A stretch of DNA of 18,174 nt from Thermoplasmata archaeon (lineage in GTDB: Archaea; Thermoplasmatota; Thermoplasmata; Thermoplasmatales; Thermoplasmataceae), in contig JAJYVJ010000022.1 of NCBI GenBank assembly GCA_021792045.1, positions 1 through 18,174 of the forward strand. The letters run 5' to 3'. Below are positions 6,128 through 12,828 of the stretch, piece by piece; the first letter of the stretch is position 1, and every line of letters begins with the position of its first letter. The notes under the pieces are model-generated. The model was not told where the DNA came from and made no database searches. It worked only from the letters and a program-made list of their open reading frames with translations. A program made the translations under genes and the position numbers.

Positions 6128-8082
6128 TCCGTAAGCTCTCCCAGAAGATCAATAATTTCCTCTCCCAGTTTCTTCAGGTCTGCATCAATTTCCTCGAGAG
6201 GCCTAGGAGGCACATACTTGTAGAAATGCCTTGTAAATGTAATCTCATATCCAACCTTGGTTCTTGAGGAATCAATCCAGGCATCTGGTACATATGGTTT
6301 CACTTCCTTGTCAAAATATGCCTGTTTATTCTCCTTCAGGGGAATGTTTTCCCTGTCTCTCAGTTCGGGATCAGACTCTGGCATGCCTTTCTTGTCAAAG
6401 CAAATATCGGCAGCCTCATCTCTTTCAGACAAGGCCTGCAGGATAGATTTAACCGTACCGTTTGCAAGGGGCATTCCCTTCTTAAAAAACTGATCCTCAA
6501 GGTCCTTGGTAAACTCTTCTCTGTTCCTGTAGATTCTATCTTGATCCAATGAAGCAAGAGTCTTCTCTATATTCTCAAGTTCCTTTTCATTCTTCTTGAA
6601 CTCAGGCTGCTCCCTGAGATGAGCTATTCTTTCAGGTGAAGCCTGAAAGTTCAATCTGAGGGACCTTTCAACCGTTATGGTCGAATAACCGAAATCATCA
6701 TTGTCAAAAATCTTGCTCTTTTCATTGACTTCGAAGTTTCCGTACAACTTCACGATGTTGTCGATACCCTCATCTGAGAGTTCGTTCCTTTTTGAACCAA
6801 GAGATTTTCTCATCTTTCTGTACATCTGCGTTGCATCTATAAGCTGAATCTTCCCTTTCCTCTGATCCTCCTTCCTGTTTGAGAGAATCCAGATGTATGT
6901 TGCGATGCCTGTGTTGTAAAACATGTCTGTGGGCAGACCGATTATTGCTTCAAGCCAATCATTCTCAATTATCCATTTGCGTATTTCTGATTCGCCGGAC
7001 CCTGCTGCGCCTTTGAACAGTGGTGATTCGTTGAATACTATTGCAATCCTTGTCTTTGTTTCTGTTTCTGGAGGATGCATTTTTGATATCATATGCTGCA
7101 GGAATAAAAACTGGCCATCATCTATTCTTGGTAAACCTGCTCCGAATCTTCCTGAGAAACCTCTCTCATATTCCTCCTCAATGAATCCCTTGTCCTGATT
7201 CCAGTCCTTTCCAAAGGGAGGGTTTGAAAGGATGTAGTCAAACGTCATGTCAGGAAAACCGTCATGTGAAAAACTTGATTCTGGTTTAATATTATCTGGA
7301 TTCTCTCCCTTTATTATCATGTCTGATTTGCAAACTGCATATGTTTCATCATTGATCTCCTGACCGAAGAGTTCAATTTGTGCCTTACCGTTGATCTCTG
7401 AAATGATGTGATCCTTTGCCACGGTAAGCATTCCACCCGTTCCACAGGCTGGATCATACACTGTCGTTATTATGCCAGGTTCCTCCAGTCTGTGCTGATC
7501 CTTGGACATTAGAAGTTCCACCATCAACCTGATTATTTCCCTTGGCGTGAAGTGCTCTCCTGCCTCTTCATTGTTGGCTTCATTGAACTTCCTGATGAGC
7601 TCTTCAAAGATGTACCCCATATCGTGATTTGATATGACAGAAGGCCCAAGATCAATTTCAGAGAATTTTTGGACTACTTTGTAAAGGAGATCCTTCTCAG
7701 CCAGATAGTTGATGCGATCCCTGATCTTGAATCTCTCCATCACATCCGTCAGATTCGCTGAAAAACCATTGAGATAATCGAAGAAATTCTGCCTTATATT
7801 TGCTGGATCCGAGAGCAGTTTACTAAAATCGTATTTTGAAATGTTATAGAAATTGTGCCCGGAGGCTTTCATGAGGACTGCGGAAGGATCTTCAAGTTTC
7901 CCGTAGTATTTCTGGTACGTTGCAAGCACTTCTTCCTTTGATTCTGATAGCACACAATCCAGTCGCCTTAGAACTGTAAATGGCAATATCACATCGGGAT
8001 AATCTTTTCTCTTGTAGACATCCCTCAGTAAGTCGGCAACGTTCCATATGAAATTTGTAACAGAACTGAAATTACCATTCAT
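6124..8082 (-). CDS. hsdM: Type I restriction enzyme, M (N6-adenine methyltransferase) subunit
   Basis: 652 residues. HsdM transfers a methyl group from S-adenosylmethionine to adenine N6 in the site chosen by HsdS. The N-terminal helical HsdM domain (about 10-150) is followed by EHFTPRE (176-182), the SAM-binding motif DPACGTGGM (210-218) and the catalytic NPPF (287-290). A third typical segment, RIAIVFNESPLFKG, lies near 350. The protein is longer than the ~500-residue minimal HsdM because of a C-terminal extension (about 500-652) that ends in a helix. The RHFYKYVPPRPLEEI motif there is seen in the longer HsdM subfamily. It is the first gene of the hsdM-hsdS-hsdR operon, and its stop overlaps the hsdS start. 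The ATG at 8082 begins directly with the family's normal N-terminus. Confidence 0.97.
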   Translation of the reverse strand: MNGNFSSVTNFIWNVADLLRDVYKRKDYPDVILPFTVLRRLDCVLSESKEEVLATYQKYYGKLEDPSAVLMKASGHNFYNISKYDFSKLLSDPANIRQNFFDYLNGFSANLTDVMERFKIRDRINYLAEKDLLYKVVQKFSEIDLGPSVISNHDMGYIFEELIRKFNEANNEEAGEHFTPREIIRLMVELLMSKDQHRLEEPGIITTVYDPACGTGGMLTVAKDHIISEINGKAQIELFGQEINDETYAVCKSDMIIKGENPDNIKPESSFSHDGFPDMTFDYILSNPPFGKDWNQDKGFIEEEYERGFSGRFGAGLPRIDDGQFLFLQHMISKMHPPETETKTRIAIVFNESPLFKGAAGSGESEIRKWIIENDWLEAIIGLPTDMFYNTGIATYIWILSNRKEDQRKGKIQLIDATQMYRKMRKSLGSKRNELSDEGIDNIVKLYGNFEVNEKSKIFDNDDFGYSTITVERSLRLNFQASPERIAHLREQPEFKKNEKELENIEKTLASLDQDRIYRNREEFTKDLEDQFFKKGMPLANGTVKSILQALSERDEAADICFDKKGMPESDPELRDRENIPLKENKQAYFDKEVKPYVPDAWIDSSRTKVGYEITFTRHFYKYVPPRPLEEIDADLKKLGEEIIDLLGELTE

Positions 8083-8101
8083 ATGACGTATAGAGATGAA
8101 A

Positions 8102-8113
8102 ACAATTTATGAT
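8102..8113 (-). promoter_or_regulatory. Candidate TATA box for the hsdMSR operon
   Basis: On the minus strand AATCATAAATTG is centred about 26 bases before the hsdM ATG, and there is no Shine-Dalgarno motif. A leaderless operon start is plausible. The match to a consensus TATA box is only moderate. Confidence 0.35.
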
Positions 8114-8211
8114 TATCGATTAGCTGGCACAAAATCGATAGTGAATTAGATCTGCTGTTAAGTTGAACAAATCCCGGGCAATTGAGATTTGAGAGTTGAA
8201 TATATGCAGAA

Positions 8212-8446
8212 TCAATTGGATGTAGTGAAAAAATAATAAATGTTTTCCATGACATTTTGCAAGGTTTTACGTATTGCTAAGAAAATATATGTAAGATCAC
8301 GTATGCCTTTTCCTGAACAGGTCTGTAATCCGATCCCTGCAGTTGTAATATCACTTGATAAATCCGTGAGGCCATTTCTTATTCCACTCGGCCACTCTGA
8401 GATGTATTCTCTTTATTGCTGCAATTTCGCTAAGCAGTGAACCCAT
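8212..8446 (-). pseudogene. Probable frameshifted remnant of a small protein gene
   Basis: On the minus strand ATG 8446 opens MGSLLSEIAAIKR, but that frame stops at 8351-8353 after 31 residues. A second minus-strand frame is open from 8412 to the stop at 8212-8214 (66 residues with no start codon). It contains ISEWPSGIRNGLTDLSSDIT and GIGLQTCSGKGIRDLTYIFL, which have protein-like composition. Joining the two needs one frameshift near 8412. A plus-strand ORF over the same bases (8240-8440) looks less protein-like. The family is not recognised. Confidence 0.3.
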
Positions 8447-8462
8447 AAACTTTATCCTCCCA

Positions 8463-8624
8463 ATGCCAGATAAACTTATAGCAGTAACTAAGACATCTAA
8501 GCGTGGCTCTTCATTGAGAATCACTCTGCCAAAAGAGATAGCAGAGAAGTTGAATGTGTCAGAATCAGGACATATTGGATTCTATGAAGTTAATGGGGAG
8601 ATTGTGGTTAGGAAGATTGAGTGA
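8463..8624 (+). CDS. AbrB/SpoVT-type DNA-binding protein (antitoxin-like)
   Basis: 53 residues. It has the swapped-hairpin AbrB pattern: SLRITLPKEIAEKLNVSESG (17-36), then HIGFYEVNGEIVVRKIE as the second hairpin. Proteins of this size and motif act as dimeric DNA-binding repressors, often as antitoxins of type II toxin-antitoxin pairs. The 'R-I-T-L-P-K-E' core matches the family's R-x-T/S-I/L-P-K signature. No PIN-domain or MazF-like toxin follows. The next ORF starts with GTG overlapping this stop (GTGA, 8621-8624) but encodes only a hydrophobic peptide. No Shine-Dalgarno motif is visible, and the nearest TATA-like stretch (ATAAACTTTA, 8446-8455) is too close for a normal leaderless start, so expression is unclear. 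Confidence 0.75.
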   Translation: MPDKLIAVTKTSKRGSSLRITLPKEIAEKLNVSESGHIGFYEVNGEIVVRKIE

Positions 8625-8827
8625 TTACTTACTTTCAAATTGCTACTTTGGTTGGTATTTTATGTTTATATGCCTTTTGTCTTGGGCCTCTCGAGGCTGT
8701 TCTTTGTTTTATCTATTCCACCGTAGCTTCCAACTATTCATTAGTCATTTTCTATTCGATCTCCTTCAATCGCCTTATACTTGTCTATTATCTGCAGAAA
8801 TGTTGTAACATCCCATCTGGGTACTGA
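8621..8827 (+). CDS. Doubtful 68-aa hydrophobic ORF after the AbrB-like gene
   Basis: The GTG start overlaps the AbrB stop (GTGA). The product is very hydrophobic, with about two possible membrane helices (residues about 5-34 and 40-60), and ends next to the transposase fragment at 8828. It has no recognised family. The opposite strand over the same bases also reads as broken coding sequence (RWDVTTFLQIIDKYKAIEGD near 8760-8820), so this ORF may simply be the antisense of a decayed gene. Confidence 0.2.
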   Translation: MITYFQIATLVGILCLYAFCLGPLEAVLCFIYSTVASNYSLVIFYSISFNRLILVYYLQKCCNIPSGY

Positions 8828-9352
8828 ATGAAAGAAAGGAGACGCATGCTGCACTCCCGAGGACTAACCTCAAGATCAAAAACGCGTATCCCTGACCAGT
8901 TCATGGAATCAGAACTGGCTAAAAGAATATACAAGGTCATAGTATCCATTGGGAAGAACACTGAAAAGTTCTTTGTAACCAACAGAATCGAATGGAAACC
9001 GAAGAAGGTGATCGATCTGTATCTCAGGAGATGGGACATAGAAGTTTTCCACAGGGAAATGAAGCAGGACGGGCTAAGGAATCTCTACCAGTGGACACAT
9101 GAAAGCTTACTTGGTACGGCAAAGCTGTGTATTCTTGGTGATCTGCTTCTTGAAATCTCTGCCATACGTTCCCTGGAAACCCACCCTAAAATCGGGAAAG
9201 GTACACCAGGTATGAGATTCAGATCAATGGCCATGGGGATTCTAGTTGATCGGCTGAAGGCGATGGAGAAGGGAGGAAAAGAGTTCCTGGAAGCATTGCT
9301 TGCATCCATAGGGAAGTCATACAGGTCAACAATGGCATCGTTAGGGGATTAG
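8828..9352 (+). pseudogene. IS4-type transposase, C-terminal fragment
   Basis: 174 residues. It carries the YREK signature of IS4-group DDE transposases: Tyr65, Arg68, Glu72 and Lys79 in YLRRWDIEVFHREMKQ. This supplies the catalytic Glu and the DNA-end-binding Tyr/Lys. The hydrophobic C-terminal helix (LLGTAKLCILGDLLLEISAI) is intact. The upstream part with the two catalytic Asp residues is missing, compared with about 350-450 residues in complete enzymes. The ATG at 8828 is therefore probably an internal codon of the ancestral gene. No terminal inverted repeats could be identified. It should be inactive. Confidence 0.8.
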
Positions 9353-9367
9353 ATCGCAAAACTATAG

Positions 9368-10066
9368 CTACTTTATCTCGAAATTTAGTTCAATATTCCC
9401 AGATATAACTCCTTCCATATGATCTTTTTCAAAAACATATTTCATTGGTTTAAGTCTAAACGGCGCATCGTGCCCCGGATATATTAAAGTTGGTGAAAAA
9501 CTTTGCAAATATCTATAACTCTTACTAGCCTCTTCCACCGAATAGAATATTAAATCCGGTTTACTCTGGCGAAATGCATTCATTGACGGAATTGTATCAC
9601 CCGTAAATACCCCTATCTCTTTGCTGTTTTCTATGACAGCAGCAATATCTCCTTCTGTATGTCCAGGTACCGAAATAATCTTTACCCCTTCACAGTGCAC
9701 TACGTCAGCTTTTTTTACAAATAATGTATCCATTTCCTTGAGTTTCTCTCCAAGTAACGGTACGTACGCCCAATCGCCGTTCCTTCCACTTTCACTAGCA
9801 TATCCAATGATGAAACGTGAATTATCAAACATTGAATAGTTCATAACGTGATCCCAGTGGTCATGTGAGAGGATTACTATATCTATGGATTTTGGCGATA
9901 GTCCATGACGTTGCAATTCATTAACGATTACGTTCCTAAGGCCATTATGCCCAACGTCAAATAAAATGTTCTTGTTTACAGTTTGAATCAGATAGCTTGC
10001 GGCAAATCCAGGTGATCCGTAGTTAGAACCGAAAGTTATCCCTTTTAAGATTCTGTGAACAATCAT
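9368..10066 (-). CDS. MBL-fold metallo-hydrolase, lactonase-like
   Basis: 232 residues with all metal-binding motifs of the metallo-beta-lactamase fold: SHDHWDH (His68, His70, Asp72, His73), VPGHTEG (His136), FTGDT (Asp157) and YPGHD (His199). The spacing and the short form fit the group containing N-acyl-homoserine lactonases, which open lactone rings with two metals. The true substrate is unknown. The reading frame stays open upstream to TTG 10114, but ATG 10066 is preferred. It begins at the normal first strand of the fold, and a TATA-like stretch (AATATTAATA on the minus strand, about 10089-10098) sits at leaderless spacing. The gene is divergent from the catabolic operon that starts at 10270. 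A lactonase would fit next to a sugar dehydrogenase, whose product is usually a lactone. Confidence 0.85.
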   Translation of the reverse strand: MIVHRILKGITFGSNYGSPGFAASYLIQTVNKNILFDVGHNGLRNVIVNELQRHGLSPKSIDIVILSHDHWDHVMNYSMFDNSRFIIGYASESGRNGDWAYVPLLGEKLKEMDTLFVKKADVVHCEGVKIISVPGHTEGDIAAVIENSKEIGVFTGDTIPSMNAFRQSKPDLIFYSVEEASKSYRYLQSFSPTLIYPGHDAPFRLKPMKYVFEKDHMEGVISGNIELNFEIK

Positions 10067-10153
10067 TATAAAGAAAGTATGACTTATTATTAATATTTTT
10101 ACGAGCATGCGCAAAAATATTTATTAGTGCACGACTTATATTTTTCAATAGTT

Positions 10154-10267
10154 ATGTCTAGTAAGATAACCAAATTCACAGTGAGTTTTGAAGTAATGAC
10201 AACGCTGGTTAAGGTCTCACATAAGAATTTAGTTATATCTACTAATAGTAATCTACCTGGGGTGTGA
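10154..10267 (+). CDS. Possible 37-aa upstream ORF in the operon leader
   Basis: The ATG at 10154 opens MSSKITKFTVSFEVMTTLVK plus 17 residues and stops at TGA 10265-10267, two bases before the dehydrogenase ATG at 10270. It has no recognised domain. It could be a leader peptide influencing translation of the dehydrogenase, a remnant, or chance. Confidence 0.2.
   Translation: MSSKITKFTVSFEVMTTLVKVSHKNLVISTNSNLPGV
10229..10245. promoter_or_regulatory. Candidate operator: inverted repeat TTAGT-N7-ACTAA
   Basis: The 17-bp element TTAGTTATATCTACTAA has perfect 5-bp arms and a T-rich centre containing a TATA-like core. LysR-type regulators bind partly symmetric T-N11-A sites, and a LysR gene lies at the far end of this cluster. 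Binding here would overlap the core promoter. The assignment is inferred from symmetry and context. Confidence 0.35.
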
Positions 10268-10269
10268 AT

Positions 10270-11379
10270 ATGAACGTTGAAATAGAAGGAAATGGGATAA
10301 TTTACAAAAAAGCAAGGGAAATGGAGACGTATCATTATACAATCAATAAAATAGAAGATAAAGAAATACTTTTAAAGATGGAATATTCGAGCGTATGCGG
10401 TTCCGATCTACACACTTATTTAGGACATAGATCATTTAATGGTCCAACAATGATTGGTCATGAAGGCGTTGGTCGAATTCTCGCTTTGGGAGATAGGATT
10501 AATTTAGATAGTTTTGGGAATAAGATAGAAACAGGAGACCTAATTTTGTTTCAGCCATACATCTGGTGTAACCACTGCGAGTATTGTGCTAGTTCTAAAT
10601 TTACATTCTGCTTGAACAGAACTTCAGTAGGCTCTTTTTCACATATAGATGGAAATTTGCCGAGGGGTACATTTTCCCAACATCTCGTTCTACCCGAAGG
10701 GTCTCAATTTATAAAGATCAAAGACAACGAAATTTCGTTATATGCTCTATCTCCAGTTAACTGCGCACTTGCAACTGTAATGCGTGCATTCGAAGACTTC
10801 AGCGGAAATGTGTTAGGAAAAAGGGTACTGATACTCGGTGCTGGAGCATTGGGAATATACGCATCATCAATAGCTGATTCAATGGGGGCGAAGGAGATCT
10901 ATGTAATGGACAAAAACATCGAAAGACTCAAGCTTTCAGAAAAGTATGGTGCAACTGGTACATTCACCAGTATAGAAGAACTGGCAAATGATTCAAAATC
11001 CAAAAACATTGATGGGATTGCGGACATTGCTTTGAATCTATCTGGGTATCCACCTTTGGCGTTGGATGCAATAAAATTAATGAAAAGAACCGGAAGATTC
11101 ATAGAGATCGGAACTATTTTTTCAGCAGAAATAAATGGTCTGGATCTAGCAAATCTTGTTGTCCGTGGTGTAAATATTACAGGTTTTAGAACTTACGAGA
11201 TTAGACATCTCAGAGACGCTTATGACTTTATAGTATCAAATAAATACAATTATGATTTTGTTACATTAGTAAAAGTTAACCACAGTCTAACTGATATAAA
11301 CAATGCCTTTGAAGATGCACTTAAAGGAGAGCAAGTAAGACAGGGAATAAGAAATGTTTTAGGGGATGATAAAAATTAA
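10270..11379 (+). CDS. Zinc-dependent medium-chain dehydrogenase (alcohol/polyol/sugar type)
   Basis: 369 residues. It oxidises a hydroxyl group with NAD(P). The catalytic zinc site is SSVCGSDLH (Cys43) with GHE (His64-Glu65). The structural zinc site is complete, with Cys100, Cys103, Cys106 and Cys114 in WCNHCEYC...FC. The Rossmann motif GAGALG (190-195) and Asp214 at the end of the second strand (YVMDKN) favour NAD. The segments VCGSDLHT, GHEGVGRILALGD and NCALATV resemble the dehydrogenase subgroup often annotated as phosphonate-catabolism-associated, but nothing else here concerns phosphonates. ATG 10270 is chosen over the in-frame GTG 10264 because GGGGTG (10259-10264) is then a Shine-Dalgarno motif with five-base spacing. 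Its 3' end overlaps the next gene by 14 bases. Confidence 0.9.
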   Translation: MNVEIEGNGIIYKKAREMETYHYTINKIEDKEILLKMEYSSVCGSDLHTYLGHRSFNGPTMIGHEGVGRILALGDRINLDSFGNKIETGDLILFQPYIWCNHCEYCASSKFTFCLNRTSVGSFSHIDGNLPRGTFSQHLVLPEGSQFIKIKDNEISLYALSPVNCALATVMRAFEDFSGNVLGKRVLILGAGALGIYASSIADSMGAKEIYVMDKNIERLKLSEKYGATGTFTSIEELANDSKSKNIDGIADIALNLSGYPPLALDAIKLMKRTGRFIEIGTIFSAEINGLDLANLVVRGVNITGFRTYEIRHLRDAYDFIVSNKYNYDFVTLVKVNHSLTDINNAFEDALKGEQVRQGIRNVLGDDKN

Positions 11380-11662
11380 GAAATGCAATTTCTACGTTTT
11401 AAACGAGGGCGATAACGTTGCGTTGGCTTTGAGTGCCATTCGTGCTGGTGAGGTACTTCATATTGGAGATAGAAAAGTGAAAATTATAGAAAATATACCA
11501 TTTGGATTTAAGATAAGTTTAGTAAACATCCCTTCAGGAACCGAGGTTGTGAAGGATGGTTTTCCCATTGGTGTCTCTACGGAGGATATCCCAGCAGGTG
11601 CGCTTGTGCATGTGCACAATTTAAAAAGCAGAAGGAGCCAGGAATGGGTGATGAAAGAATGA
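11366..11662 (+). CDS. SAF-domain small subunit of a UxaA-family dehydratase
   Basis: 98 residues, the size of stand-alone small subunits in the altronate/galactarate dehydratase and sulfolactate lyase families. It shows GDNVALAL (15-22), IPFGFKISLVNIPSGTEVVK (44-63) and AGALVHVHNL (78-86). In typical members the central motif is G-H-K and the later one is K-Y-G. Here the His is Phe48, and the Tyr of the later motif is Asp64. The VHVHN end is retained. It overlaps the dehydrogenase gene and the large-subunit gene, so the subunits are probably made together and form one enzyme. The loss of the His is unusual for an active dehydratase of this family. Confidence 0.85.
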   Translation: MIKIKKCNFYVLNEGDNVALALSAIRAGEVLHIGDRKVKIIENIPFGFKISLVNIPSGTEVVKDGFPIGVSTEDIPAGALVHVHNLKSRRSQEWVMKE

Positions 11663-12828
11663 AAACTTTTTTAGGATACCGGAACTCTGATGGGACATTT
11701 GGAACCAGATCCTTCGTCGGAATAGTAGCTGCTACTTCCGCTGCAAACCCGGTTGTTAGGGACTTAAATAAATTGTTCAATCAAACTGTTCCGATATACA
11801 ATTCAGGAGGAAGAGCACAATACTCTCTAGATATGGAACTTAACGAGAGATTAATAGTAAATATCGCAACAAACCCCAATCTAGATAGTGTGCTCATTGT
11901 TGGATATGATGAGGGGAGAACCAAGAAAATATACAACATGATAAAGAGAGACAACAAAAAAGAGATGATAACCATTCAAGGACGGGATACCATTCGCACT
12001 ATTTCAGACGCACAGCATTTGCTGCTGGACATGGTAAAAAATTCTACAGCAAGATACAGAGTCAATGCACCTATCGATCAACTTACCATAGCTATGAAAT
12101 GTGGCAGTTCAGATACCACATCTGGTCTTTTTTCTAATCCTGTGGCTGGTCGTATAGCAGACAAGGTGGTTAGTTTAGGAGGCTCAGTAATTTTTGGAGA
12201 AACTATTGAGGTAATCGGTGCTGAAGAAAATCTTTACAAAAGGGCTGATAATGAAGAAATAGTGACTAAGATATCTAAAATAATAAACACAATAGACCAG
12301 GAAGCATTAAGAAGTGGCATTAATAACTATTTGACATCCTCTGATAACATAAAAGGGGGACTAACAACTATAGAAGAGAAATCTCTAGGGGCAATAAAGA
12401 AAAGTGGCTCTGAAAAGATAGTGGATGCAATCGGTCCAGGGTCTAAAATAGCTAAGCGTGGAGGAGTAACTTTCATGAATTCACCCAGCGCAGCACCAGA
12501 ATTTATGTCATGCATTTCAGCTAGTGGTTCTAATGTGTGCCTTTTCACAACTGGAGGCGGAAACCCAGCTGGAAATCCGGTTCTACCAGTAATAAAAATG
12601 ACTGCAAACCCAGAAACCTCAAAAAATATGAAAGCGCACATAGATATTGACATAAGTGACTTCATGGAAAATATGGATTTTGAAAAAGCTACAGATTTAG
12701 TCTTTGAGGAACTATTGAGAGTCGTGGGGGGCAAAAGAACCTCTTCTGAGGTACTTTCTCAAGACTATATTGCTTTTCCAAGGTGGGGGCTATGGCCTAT
12801 GATAGGAGGTAGGGATGTATGGATGTAG
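11644..12828 (+). CDS. UxaA/GarD-family dehydratase-like large subunit, lacking family cysteines
   Basis: 394 residues. Family landmarks are GYRNSDGTFGTRS (11-23), AMKCGSSDTTSGLFSNPVAG (150-169), GGLTTIEEKSLGAIKKSG (238-255), FTTGGGNPAGNPVLPVIKM (301-319) and a closing HIDIDISDF. Known relatives dehydrate sugar acids (altronate, galactarate) or split sulfolactate. Three N-terminal cysteine sites typical of the family are absent: the Cys after the first strand is Ala33, the G-C-G stretch reads NSGGRAQ (53-59), and the G-C-E after 'VVG' reads VGYDEG (86-91). Cys153 in KCGSSD remains. The start at 11644 has AAGGAG (11632-11637) six bases upstream. ATG 11659, with an ATGA overlap to the previous stop, is a real alternative and would begin MKTFLGYRN. 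The function is probably a lyase on a hydroxy acid, but the missing residues leave this open. Confidence 0.85.
   Translation: MGDERMKTFLGYRNSDGTFGTRSFVGIVAATSAANPVVRDLNKLFNQTVPIYNSGGRAQYSLDMELNERLIVNIATNPNLDSVLIVGYDEGRTKKIYNMIKRDNKKEMITIQGRDTIRTISDAQHLLLDMVKNSTARYRVNAPIDQLTIAMKCGSSDTTSGLFSNPVAGRIADKVVSLGGSVIFGETIEVIGAEENLYKRADNEEIVTKISKIINTIDQEALRSGINNYLTSSDNIKGGLTTIEEKSLGAIKKSGSEKIVDAIGPGSKIAKRGGVTFMNSPSAAPEFMSCISASGSNVCLFTTGGGNPAGNPVLPVIKMTANPETSKNMKAHIDIDISDFMENMDFEKATDLVFEELLRVVGGKRTSSEVLSQDYIAFPRWGLWPMIGGRDVWM

Larger units (their letters stand above)
8083..8462. other. 380-base region upstream of hsdM with no intact gene
   Basis: The hsdM promoter lies at the left edge. From 8212 to 8446 the minus strand reads as broken coding sequence (separate entry). 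The remaining ~100 bases (8114-8211) are A+T-rich and contain an 11-base match (GTTGAACAAAT, 8162-8172) to the candidate IS3-like end at 17412. No tRNA, CRISPR or other RNA was recognised. Confidence 0.4.
10067..10269. promoter_or_regulatory. Divergent control region between the MBL gene and the catabolic operon
   Basis: About 200 A+T-rich bases. Minus-strand TATA-like sequence lies near 10089-10098 for the MBL gene. Plus-strand candidates are AAAAATATTTATT (10113-10125), CTTATATTTTT (about 10135-10145) and GTTATATCTA (about 10232-10241). The last is covered by an inverted repeat (separate entry). A short ORF (10154-10267) also lies here. Which TATA drives the operon cannot be decided from sequence. 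Confidence 0.5.

Noticed and set aside
8384..8395. Minus-strand GTGGCCGAGTGG, like the D-arm of a class II (Ser/Leu) tRNA
   Set aside because: No matching acceptor stem, anticodon arm or convincing T-arm could be placed around it, and the same bases fit a coding remnant frame. At most it is a tRNA fragment.
10270..11379. Phosphonate-catabolism role suggested by the dehydrogenase subgroup
   Set aside because: No phosphonatase, phn or phosphonate transport gene is present. The similarity is to a dehydrogenase subgroup only.
11604..11619. Near-palindrome TTGTGCA-TG-TGCACAA
   Set aside because: It lies inside the conserved VHVHN codons of the SAF subunit, where alternating His/Val codons create the symmetry, so no regulatory meaning is needed.
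11366..12828. Assignment as sulfolactate sulfo-lyase (SuyAB) because small and large subunits are separate
   Set aside because: The split arrangement alone is not specific, the neighbours show no sulfonate or sulfite genes, and several family residues are missing.
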